From the NCBI RefSeq assembly GCF_905475395.1, contig NC_058340.1, forward strand, positions 70,410,181 through 70,474,180: DNA of 64,000 nucleotides, in the 5' to 3' direction. Source of the DNA: Chrysoperla carnea. Lineage: Eukaryota > Arthropoda > Insecta > Neuroptera > Chrysopidae. The notes under the pieces were generated by a model that was not told the DNA's origin, searched no databases, and was given only the letters and a program-made list of their open reading frames with translations. A program made the translations under genes and the position numbers. Positions 1 through 10,737 of the stretch are shown in pieces. The stretch's first letter is position 1. The number at the start of each line of letters is the position of its first letter.

Positions 1-66
1 TAGCGCCAAAGTAATAAAAAATTGAACTAGATATTATAATGAAAATGGTATGGCAATATAACGGGT

Positions 67-643
67 GCGCCATCTTTTATGTCGGTATATAAACATTGAA
101 TAACTTTGAGAAAAACAATCGAATTCTGTACATGAGGTATTTTTATTCAATTTGATCCTTTTCAATTTATTTGGATTAGTTTTTGCGTACAACATCAATC
201 ATATCTCTTTTTGTTACGTTTTGGCCCAAACAGTCACCTTTTAAGCAAGCTACGCCGTTTTATGAATCTCGTGTGGATTCACCATTTTCCAAATGGGACT
301 ATTTTGCTTATTAATGCCATCAGAAAGTGTGAAATGGGCCGGTAATCAAAATTTGCTTCCAAATATCAGATTCAGTGACTATTTGGTGATTATACGACAC
401 TTTTGGGTTCTGGACAACGGTCTCTGATCGCTGACCAGTTCATTGAAACGCCTTGGTTGTTGATGAACGGCATTTTGACAATTTCCCACTGTCTCCGGCT
501 CAACGAACTACACTAAACGACGAATAGTGTTGTCACGAGCAAATTGTACTGAATTTATGTTTCAAAAACATGTGTAACCAACTCAATCGATTGACAAATG
601 TCAAAAATATTCAATGCTTACATACCGACATAGAAGATGGCGC
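67..643 (-). mobile_element. Decayed mariner/Tc1-like DNA transposon with long TIRs
   Basis: The ends are near-identical inverted repeats of about 43 bp (67-110 and 601-643), both beginning GCGCCATCTT. The minus strand between them keeps broken pieces of a Tc1/mariner-type transposase. One piece is an N-terminal helix-turn-helix-like stretch near 420-540. Another, near 230-330, contains the NKQN..W...NPHEI and KVTVWA signatures of this superfamily. Stops and frameshifts interrupt it, and at about 577 bp it is too short for a full transposase, so it is a dead, internally deleted copy. Family placement follows those motifs; the subfamily is not determined. Confidence 0.75.
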
Positions 644-2166
644 AACCTCTATATCTTCTTCCCTCAATCTTTTTAATAAAAAATGCAAGATCAATACTAA
701 TTACTATTTTGTGCTTTGTTATGAAGTGGTTTTAAATTACTATCAAAACCAACGAACTTACAACGAACTGAATGTATGGACGTGAATTCGTGACTTATCT
801 ATATCTCTCTCAGAAAATTGTATTGGTACTATAGTAAAATATTACAAGAGAAATCTATTGACGAAATAATCGATTGCCTTTAGTGTAAATTATTGAAAAC
901 TATTCATAATATCTAGTTCAGTTTTTTGATTTCATTACATATACAGAGGCATTCAAAAAAGAGAGAATACTCCTCAAAATCCTTTTTTTGTCTTGCGATT
1001 GTAAAAAAAGCATAATAAAAACAACTTTGGTTCTGTAAATAGCACTTTAAATATATTTCAGACACTCTTATTTCGCATTTCTTTAATTTCTCTCCTCAGG
1101 TTAATATTTTGTGAGATATTAATTTGATAGAATTTACAAAATCAAAGTTTTGTCTATTGAATGTTATCTCGTTTATGAATGACATTGTATAAAGAAACAT
1201 TCACAACAAAAAAATATAACGAATTTTTACTAGAGAAACTATGAGTAAAATGTTTCTCAAATAAATATTCCAGCCTGATTTAACCCAAATTTCACAATAG
1301 CAACGATGTTTCTTCGTCAAAATTATAAACTTACAGTTTTCTTGATAAAAATATGTAACCTTTTTTGTGGACTACTCTGTATATAATAAAGCATATCATT
1401 CTTTAAAACAGACAGACATAAATTTTTCAAATCCTGACATAAAATTTTATTAAAAATATGAACATTTTAATCAGACCGACTTTAAACACAAGTTCACCAT
1501 ATTAATAAATTCTTATAATCCAAATAAATGTAACCAGGTCGATTTACAGGACAATTGTTAAGTGCAAGTTTGTTTACTTGCCGAAATTCTACCATAGACA
1601 TTTTTCGACTCTTTTCCATCTAAGAGCAAAAATCAACACAATGGCAATTTTCGCCTAAAAATTGACCTGAAGTAGACTCAAATTTTAAATTTGATTAATG
1701 AGTATATTAAGTGGCAAATTTCGTTCAAAAATGGATTTAAAAAAACATATTTCGTCATGATTATAAATAACACTTTTCTAAGATTTCAACACTTTTAATT
1801 AACTAAACAGGATATTCCTTCTTCCTTCTTATCTAACGTTTAATATATTAAAGAAAAAATTTTCGCTACCGTATAAATAACATATTAAAATTTAAAAAAT
1901 GGCAGCGTACATTTTGAGCCAAAATAAAAAATTTGATTTCAAGCAAAAAGAAAACATAAAAGAGTGATTTACACCTAAATTTAATCCCATTTTAAAAATA
2001 TTTCATTTCAAATTAATTAAAAAAATTCGAAACTGCAATAAATTTCAAATTTAATGTTCAAAAGTTAACCAGGATGTACGGAAATTTAAAAAAACAATCT
2101 ACAGGAATATTTTGGGATTTTAACAACAACAACAAAAAATGATAAAAATCAATAAAAAAATATTTT
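644..2166. other. AT-rich stretch downstream of Dap160, no gene seen
   Basis: Very AT-rich with long A and T runs and no open frame having coding character on either strand. It would contain the 3' UTR of the minus-strand Dap160 gene and, if the last visible splice donor is used, a further terminal exon that I could not find. Confidence 0.5.
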
Positions 2167-5100
2167 CTACTTACATTGTAAGGGTCCAACATAGTTGCTA
2201 GGAAATAAACCAGATACTCCATTTAATTCACCACGCCACCAATCAGGTTCTTCACGGGCCGTTACACTTATTATATCGTCTTTTGTAAATGTTAATTCGT
2301 CAACATTTTGTGCTGTATATGGGAACAAGGCAATTACTTTATCTGGAAATTTAAAAAAGAAATTAACTTTTAACTCAAACCAAAGGTCTAGAATCAGCTT
2401 AAAATCGATGAAATAAGAGAATAATTAGCCTTTTTCCTGGGAAGATTAAAAAAAAGATCTGCTAAATGGCAACACTAGGGTGAGGGGGGTATAAATATAC
2501 CCTACCATCTAGAGGATCTTTTTTTAATCTTCCCAGGGAAAAGGCTAATTGACTAAAAATGTGTTTACCTAATATCATTTCTTGTTGATCAGTTTTACTT
2601 GCAGAAACTGGAGTATTTCGACCACTATTACGACCACTACTTTCTAATACTTTAACATATGTAGCAGGAAACCAGCCTACTTGACGTTTGCGTCCTTTTG
2701 CTTGTAATTCACCCTCCCACCAACCAGAATCGGATTTTTTACGAATCATTATTAATTGTCCTCGTGACAGTGTTAATTGTTCAGCACTGGTTGCTTGATA
2801 TGGTGCCAAAACTGTAGCAATTTCTGGTTTTTTCGAGTTCTTGAGAGTCTAAAAAAAAGAAAATAATTAATTTCAATTTTTTTAACTGACTTCAGGCTAA
2901 AACTATATGAATCTGAAACTACTGTTCTTTAAAAGAACCTCTTGAGGAGATTAGATCAGCTATTATATTTGGTTCCGATACCGGGAATCAAATAAAAGTC
3001 TCCAAGAGTGAAAACCATGATTCTAACCAAATACTAGGAGAAGAGATGTTAATAAATTAAAAAGAACTTTCAGAATTTCAGAAGCAGAGGAAATATAGAT
3101 AAGTCAAAAGCGATAAAAAGTAATTGTTCTTATCGGAGGAATTTAATATAAAAAAAAACCATTCTAACCATTGTATTAGAACCCATTGCCGCAAAATCTG
3201 GTGATTTGTCCACAGATTTTCGTTTATCGTTAATCGCTGATATTTCTGCATCAAAATCTGACGATGATTTATTTTGTGCATTATCAATATCTTGCTTAGC
3301 TTGTTCCAATTGTTTTGGAACATTCGGTGGCTAAAATAAAAATTTACCAATTGTTATTGTTGATATTTAAAGAATTTTAATAGACTTACCGCCATATCAG
3401 CTTTTTGTACATAATTTGAAGGGAAAATTCCAATATTATCACCGTTTTGTCCAGTCCACCATTCGCCTTCTTTTTTCAAAACGATAATTACATCACCTTA
3501 AAAACGCATATTCATTGTAATAATTATTTCTACAGTAGTATCAAAGATAAAGGAGAGGGGGAGAAAGGATATAAGGATGCCGTGGATTCATCGAATGAGG
3601 GAATTTTAAAAAATTGTGTAAAATTGACTGATTTCAATTACCTGCATTGAAGCTTAAATCGCCTTGTTCTATTGAATTGTAAGGATAACAGGCAACGTAA
3701 TAGTCTGGTTCTCCTATCGCCTCTACAGGTGCTGGTGCTGCTACTTCATTGGCAACAGGTATTTGTGATACAGTTTCTACGACTTCCGGAACTTCAGCGA
3801 TACCTCTGTACAAAAGATTTGAACAGTTTGAGCAAATTATTTGATATAATTTAGTGGACCACACTTTAAAAGCAAGTCTCTGTTTTCTAGGTCACACCAT
3901 AAGTTCGAGTTCTTATTTGTGAGTACATGATCAGTGAAAGATTAACCATGGTAGAGGGGAATTAGGCACTGCCTGGGGGCCCCGGGAGAAAGATCAAAAG
4001 ATAAATTTGTACGAGAAGAGTGATACAAGAGAACGCCCAAGGAAAAGACAAATTTTTATGAGAAATGCCGCACATAAGTTGATTTACAAAGTTGAACGCA
4101 AATAAAAAACTTACTCTAATGGCCGGTTTATAAGTATATTATCATCCTTAACTCCAGATAATACACTTTCGGATGTAGTGCTTCCATCGGTAACAGGCTC
4201 CACATATGATTCAGGGAACCATCCTAAATGGCCACGAATTTCACCAGCTAACCAACCAGGTTCACCATTTTGTTCCGGTGGCACCATAATAATATCACCC
4301 GGTTGAAATGATATTTCATCTTGATTTCGTGCAACAAATTCGTAAATTGCACGATATTTAATTGATGTTGATGGCGATGTACTATTATTCGTTGTAACAT
4401 CTTCTGGTGGTCCCCAATCGGCAGACGATGTTGAATTCCAAGCGTTGTCAGTATCTTTCCATGCACTTTGATAATCATTTGCAGCATTGTTGTTGATATT
4501 TTTCATTTGTAGCACCTAGAAAAGAAATTGTCATAATTGTATAGCTTCAAATTTGGTTCTGAAGAAGGAAGGAAAATAAAGGTAAAGAATCTTGGGCCTG
4601 AGAGACTTACCTTCTCTTTTTTTGCTTCATAATCGTTATATATGACTTCGCATTCGCTCACTAAGTCATTTAATTGTTGTGTGAGATCATTTAATTGTAA
4701 ATTATTATTTTCAATATCACTTAATTTTCCACCAATTTGTTCTTCCATATCCTGTAATTTATCCTAAAAAAAGAAAATTTATTTTCAATTTTACAAAACT
4801 ATAGTTCCATTTTAGATCGTAAGATAGTGACATATTTTGTTCCTCAATTTTCGCTTCCGCCTAGAAAAATTATTTCAGTTTTGACTATAAGGAGGAAAAT
4901 TCTATCAAACGATCGAATAGCAAGAAAATGGTACTCACTTTCAATTGTTTGATAATAATTTCTTTATTATCGAACGCCATTTGTGTTTGATCTAAATGAT
5001 CTTGATCATTTTGTAAATTCATTTTATTTTTCGTGTCCAATTTTAATTTTTCCTGACTGAGTGCAATTAATCGTGCATTTTGCTCTTTTAATTTTGTTTT

Positions 5101-8100
5101 TAATTGTGATAATTCTTGCATGTGTGTGTCTCGTGTTGCACGCATTCCATCAATTGTTGTTTTTACATTTGAGACGCCCACTCGAGTATTACAAATTTTC
5201 TGGGATAATTCTTTTACTTGATCGGTAAGTGAATTTAATTCAATCGAAAGCGTTTGATTGCGTGCTTTCAATTTCAACACATTTTCTTGAGATCGTTGTC
5301 GTTGTTGTTGTAATTCTTGGGAACGTTGTTTCTCCCATTCTAACTGTCTTTGACGTTCCATTTCCCTGAAAATAAATACAAAGATACAAAAATGTTCAAT
5401 CATATTAAGTTGTTCTTAAACTTCAATACAATTTTCATTACCTTCGTGCTGCCTCTCTTTGTTCCTGTTGTCGTTTTCGTTCCTCTTCAAGTTGACGTTC
5501 TTTTTCAAGTTGTTCCTGAAGTTGTTGTTGTATTTCTAGCTGCCGTTTACGCTCCTGTTCTGCTTTAGCTCTTTCTTTTCGTTCTTGTTCTTCCCGTTCT
5601 TTACGTTCACGCGCTTCAGCTTCAGCTCGTTGTGCTTCTAACAAAGCGCGACGACGTCGCTCTAATTCAGCTTGACCCTTCTCAAAGTTCTCCTTGCGCT
5701 TATCCTCGAAAGTAGCTACAAAAAAGAAACAAGTAATTTTTATCTAAATTAAATAATTTATTTAAATTAAATTTTTGTTTCTTACTTTGTGGCAAGCTAG
5801 AAGCTGGATCCCCATCAGGTTGTTGGGAACCTTGACTAGAAATAGACCCGTGTCGTGAAGTCGTACCAACACCCGTTCCACTAGTGACCGATGCACGTCG
5901 AAATGCTGGTGGAATTAATTCAGTGGGTAATACTGCTGGCGGCAATTTTCCCATGGTTGCTTGTTCGCATAAATACATGGCCAAAACGAATTCATCACAA
6001 CCTAATCGTCCATCTGAGTCCATATCCGCTAACGCCCTAAACATAGAATTAAATATTTCGTAATGGTTTTTTATATGAATATCAAGAAATTTCTCGAAAC
6101 TTACCAGATTTGTGCTAAAACTGCATGAGGTAATTTCGATTGTAACATTAAATTTCTAGCTTGTGGACCACTCAAGTATCCAGATCGTGAACGATCAGTG
6201 GTATTAAAAAGTTGGGTAAATTTCAATTTTGTTTGATGTGGAACTGCCCATTCGATTTGCCTAAAAGATCCAGAAATACAATGTTTTTACCGACATAAAA
6301 GATGATGCATCCGTTATAAGAAAATGTTATGAAACTTACATGGGAGACTCAATTGAACCAATGCGCTCCATAGTGTTTCGAGGAGTCGTATTCACTGTCG
6401 ATTCAAGTGGTTTAATGGGGGTAGAAGAAATTGGAGCCGTTGAAATTAAACCTTGTAAATTTTCCATTGAAGGTAACGCTGGTAGTGTTGTTGTTTCTGT
6501 CTTAACCGGCATACCAGTACTAATAATTGAAGTAGGAATAGATGGCACAACTCCAGGAACAGATGGCAAAGCACCAGGAATAGATGATGGTAAAACTCCG
6601 GGAATCGAGGGTGGTAAAACACCAGGAACATTAGCTGCTGGAATCGTTGGTTGTACCAAGCCTCCTAATGGTGCTGCACCACCAATTAACGATGGTGTAG
6701 GTCCACTGATTAAGGATGCAGTTGGTTGTGACATTATTGGCATGGAAGGTTGAATTAAGGGTGCAGGGTTAGTTGAAATAGCCGACCCTAATGGCACTAA
6801 CGGTGGTTGATTCATAATATTAGGTTGCATTATAGGCTGTTGTGCCAATAAATTAATATCGTTTGATGCAGGTTTTGGAGGTTGAGGACGCGGGGGTATA
6901 ATTGTGCTACCCATAGTAGATGGTGTTTGATTTATATTCATTATCTGTGTTGGTAAGGGGGGTATCGCTGGGGGAGTGTTTTTCACTGAATTTAATAGAG
7001 CTGGTGGTAAAACTGTTGGTATTTCAAAGCCACGTAACTTCAGATTAATCAATTTACATGCGATTGAAAATTCACTTATGTCCATTTTTCCATCAGCATC
7101 TGTATCTGCCAGGGACCTAAATATAAAATTTTTGTTAGTAATTATTTTAGCGATAAGGAATTGAAAATAATTAAATTAATGCCTAATAATAACACAGGTC
7201 TGCAAAAAAAAATTTTTTTCAGCTGCATGAGATATTTTTACTAAATTATGTTTTAGAATGCGCTGATTTCAGAAATGATGGCCATTTTTTTCTATCACGT
7301 AAGGTTTTTTTGCAAATTCAAACACTAAAAATTGGTAAAAGCACTCGTTTATTAAAAATTTTACAGTAACCTGCAAGCATAGTGACATCCCATCTTCCTT
7401 GGTGTCATCCCATCTTTCCTGTTCTTCACTGTAAGCTCCCAAGTTTTCAGGAAAATAGTCTATGTGGGAGTGTAAAAAATGGACCTCCAGGCTTATCTTG
7501 CAACCTTGAGCATCGTATGCTGGTAGTTGAACAATGGTTTTGTAGTCAGGATCCTTAGTATTTCCTAAAAACTTTCACACTATATCCTTGAATGATACAC
7601 AAGCTTATTTTCCTCCTCATTCATACTTTTCACAATGAGGGTGCCGGTTAAAAGCCTTCTTATGTCGAGGCCAGTGAAAACTCCCTCTTTCAACTTTGCT
7701 TCTGACAGCTTCGGGAATTTTGTACATAGATATTTAAAACAGTCTCCACCCTCTTGCAGGGGTTTTACAAATTGATTCATTAACCCCAAATTGATATGGA
7801 GAGGTGGTAACAAAACTTTTCCTGGCGGCAAAAAAGTAGTATTGATAACATTTTTCTCTCCAAGTTTTTAAGTTTCTCGGGGTGGCCAATCACTTTTAGT
7901 CTAATGCTGTTCTCTGGCTCTACTATCCCATAAGCATAAGAAGCAAGGATATTTAGTATAGCCTGCTTACTGACCCAAAAGCATCGTCAGCTGCCTGCTG
8001 ACCCAAAAGTTCCCACAAACCATTCATTAATGGTCCTGATATTTGATTCTTTCCAGGATAATGGCCAAATTATTATAGTTAGTTTTCTTCCATATGCACA

Positions 8101-8629
8101 GAATACCCCATTGGAAGCGAAGCTAATTTATTTTCATTGTCCAATAATACTACTTTAAGACTAGTTTATGTTGTTACTATAATATCTATGAAAACCTATG
8201 TGATAGAATGTTTTGAATATTTTTCCTGTTTTTGGGAGGTCAAAATCTATAAGAAAATGTAAAAAATCCTATGCAGTTTTTTAGTCGCAGACCTGTGTAA
8301 TTGAAGTTATTTAGATATGAACAAGTTTGATTTTAGTTTTCCACATAGTGTTCGAAATTGTTTTTAAAAAACGTAAAAGCGCCCCTTAAAAACTTTTCCA
8401 AATAATATTTTGTTAATTACACTTTTAAAAAAATACTAGCATGTAAAAACTTGTTTATTTACCAAATTTGACCTAAGACGACAGGTGGAAGTTGACTTTG
8501 TAACATAAAACCTTTGGCTTGAGATCCATTTATATGACCATTTATTGGTTGTAACGATTTAAATTGTTCTTCGTATCGAGCTCGTTCTCGTGGCTGAACA
8601 GTCCACGGATCTCCTTGAATTTGTGCCAT
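2167..8629 (-). CDS. Dap160: Dap160 / intersectin-family endocytic scaffold protein
   Basis: Scaffold of clathrin-mediated endocytosis and synaptic-vesicle recycling; in the family EH domains bind NPF proteins and SH3 domains bind dynamin, synaptojanin and WASP-type proteins. Thirteen exons (minus strand): 8463-8629, 6340-7116, 6105-6260, 5786-6036, 5442-5715, 4939-5365, 4611-4763, 4115-4515, 3642-3805, 3390-3496, 3169-3330, 2569-2848, 2167/2175-2342. All joins keep phase, giving 1164 residues. EH1 is residues 1-100 with EF-hand loop [12 protein letters not shown] (60-71). A Pro-rich linker follows, then EH2 at about 316-410 with a loop at 371-382. The [20 protein letters not shown] hallmark and a long coiled coil occupy about 451-735. 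SH3 domains lie at about 789-848, 904-959, 1023-1085 and 1107-1163. No DH-PH-C2 module is visible, as in the short, Dap160-type form. The stop falls inside a strong splice donor, so the C terminus may differ. Confidence 0.95.
2423..2550. repeat. Intronic inverted repeat (hairpin) in Dap160
   Basis: Arms 2423-2460 and 2515-2550 are complementary over about 36 bp, with one mismatch and one length difference in the T run. They enclose a loop of about 54 nt that itself contains the palindrome GGGTATAAATATACCC. The hairpin lies in the 226-bp intron between the third and fourth SH3 exons, so the pre-mRNA would fold back there. It may be a small foldback element. Confidence 0.85.
6285..6318. repeat. 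Solo terminal-repeat relic of the 67-643 element family
   Basis: The sequence ACCGACATAAAAGATG and the bases after it match the terminal repeat of the mariner-like element at 67-643, read outward through its end. It sits in the 79-bp intron between Dap160 exons 2 and 3 with no partner repeat, so it is a remnant of a former insertion. Confidence 0.5.
7193..8297. mobile_element. Non-autonomous DNA transposon, TAA target duplication (PIF/Harbinger-like), in Dap160 intron 1
   Basis: Perfect 11-bp inverted ends (CACAGGTCTGC ... GCAGACCTGTG) are flanked on both sides by TAA. The second copy at 33120-34081 is flanked by TTA. Three-base TWA duplications are typical of PIF/Harbinger. Inside, on the minus strand at 7580-7831, is an 83-codon open stretch ([19 protein letters not shown] and onward) resembling an uncharacterised ORF that I recall being repeated in arthropod genomes. 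No DDE transposase is visible. The superfamily call rests only on the target duplication. Confidence 0.75.
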
Positions 8630-8990
8630 TATATTTATTAGGTATTTTTATCAGTTGTCACCTAGAAATATAATATCATAATTAAAACCTCATTACATTT
8701 TAATTACTTTCAAAATAATCGTTTATAAATATTTGCATTTTAGAAAATAAAAATTTACCAATAAAAACAACAAAATTTTATATTCGTAATCCGCCCATCT
8801 AAATGTTTGACATTTCTACGAATGAAACTTCATAATCAAAATCAATAAAGCCACGAAACGTCGTGTGTTATTTTGTACTGATAATTTGTAATAGTTCTAT
8901 TGATTAAAATACGTACAAAAGGGTCGGTTCACACTGTTCGTGAATTGTACGGATGCGTACATAGTTTTTATTAGAAATTCATTAAAAAAA

Positions 8991-9840
8991 TTGGGATCTG
9001 ACATATGGGCGGGGCTAAAGAAACATGGCTGACATAAAGTGACAAATTTTAAAAATAACACAGCAAAACATACTCTTTGTGCAATTTTTCAAGAAGAGAA
9101 TGATTAATATTAATGAAATTTGTTGTTGGGGTCAAACAAAGCCGAGTAATCGTAATTTTACTAAAGGTGAAATACTATTGATAGCAGGGCATGTGATTAA
9201 ATGTGGAAAAAATCAGATCGAAAATGAGGAGGATGTGCTCAGTTTAACGTCATACTGTTTACAAACAACTAATTTAATAGAAAAGCCTCATCAAATCGAT
9301 ATAGATAAATAAATATCTCTTCAAGTATTCTTGATGTCAAAACACAGTTATCTTTTTAGATTTAAACATATAAGTTCAGTAATACATTATAAACATTGTA
9401 CTTACTTGATAAGACATAATGATTTTTTTTTTAATGAAGTGAACACACTTTTTGACTTGGTAAGATATTTTTTAATTGCAGTATTTTCTGCCATAATTTT
9501 AAGGCATCAATTTTCTCAAAATTACCAAAATAATTTTCGACTTTCATGTAATATTTGCCTGCTTGAGGCAAATTATGAAAACTCAGACCTGTATTCGTAT
9601 TGAAACGACTTTGGCAATTTTTCACACATCACTTTACTTTTCTCGTGCTTTTAAATTGACGTAAATACTTTCCAGACGAAATAATTTAATTTTTTTATAA
9701 ATTATTTATAATTGTTGTAATTATAACTTGCAAAAAGTAATCAACTCCAAACTTTTCAATGCTCAACACTAAAAGCTGTAACTTGAAATTAGTTTCTACT
9801 TTGACAACCAGGTGTCACGCCTCCTTCTGTCAGATCCCAA
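8991..9840 (-). mobile_element. DNA transposon with THAP-domain ORF, copy 1
   Basis: Inverted ends ATTGGGATCTGACA / TGTCAGATCCCAAT bound an 850-bp element; a close copy is at 30495-31304. On the minus strand, 9627-9431 encodes an almost complete THAP zinc finger: C-x3-C, the FHNLP and LWQK landmarks, then C-x2-H (CSLH). In this copy a stop lies just upstream of the first Cys. On the plus strand, 9079-9312 is a convergent 77-codon frame beginning MININEICCWGQTK that is also preserved in the other copy. THAP fingers occur at the N terminus of P-element-type transposases. No catalytic domain is present, so this is a non-autonomous derivative. Confidence 0.75.
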
Positions 9841-10737
9841 TAATTCATTTTTCATATACCTTTTGAGTGAATTGCTAAAACATCCCGCATATATGTTTTT
9901 TTTTCAGTGATCATTATTTTGCTTTCGAGTAGTAACTTAATGACAAAACGCTAGTGTCCCATAAAAAGTTTCACTTCAATAAAGATTTAAAATTCGAAAA
10001 CTCCTACAAACTGTAGTAGTCGATATCTATTACTGACACGGCCACATACAATCGTCTATTATTCTTAATCAGTCTACATTCTATATAACTCTGTGGGAAC
10101 TTATTTATATCAAAAGAAAGATAATTAAAAAAGACAAAAACATTTAAGACTAATCAAAATTACTGAGTAACTTGATCATATTGTCTTTTGTTTGTTAGGT
10201 ACGAAACAAATTGACTTAGTTACTAATGACATTACTGAACAATTATATCATATTTCAAAGAAAATGTTTGTGTAGATGTAGGCTGTTTTGAATTTTTATC
10301 TTTTAACAAATGAATTTTACAAAATCTCCAAGAAGTATTTCGGGTACGGAATCCTAAACTCGCACTTGAAACGTATCTAAGAACACTCTACCTTAAATTA
10401 CCTTTTTCCTTAGAGCCTTCTCCAAACTGAATTGATTTTGAGGATCATCACCTACTTTTTTAGTTGTTCCGCATACGGAACCCTAAACTCGCACTTGAAA
10501 TGTTGCTAAGAACACTGCCCATTAAATTGCCATTCAAATGAAACTAAAAAAATACAAATCGGTTCATCCGTTTAGGAGCTACGATATCACAGGCAGACAC
10601 ATATAGCGGTTAATGAGAGATAAAAATGGTATTTGGAAAACAGTGGATTAGAGGCTTTTAAATAGTTTTATTATTTTTGTTGATCTCATATACAATATTA
10701 AGTATGAAAATATAAAATTGATATCGATAATCATTAA
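9841..10737. other. Intergenic stretch between the THAP element and POLD2
   Basis: No gene seen. At about 10340-10620 there is a dispersed-repeat fragment containing two imperfect direct copies of a segment with CCTAAACTCGCACTTGAAA, followed by a CGGTTCATCCGTTTAGGAGC segment of a type I recall from other insect repeats. The POLD2 3' UTR should begin at the right-hand edge. Confidence 0.5.

Noticed and set aside
2195-2416. Plus-strand ORF overlapping the last Dap160 exon
   Set aside because: Antisense shadow of SH3D; no splice or start support.
4765-4938. Extra Dap160 exon near 4840-4860 (AEAKIEEQN)
   Set aside because: An acceptor exists, but the only in-phase donor would leave an intron of under 40 bp; the flanking exons already join in phase.
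6340-6753. Plus-strand ORF of 137 codons
   Set aside because: It is the shadow of the Pro-rich linker of Dap160 exon 2 on the other strand.
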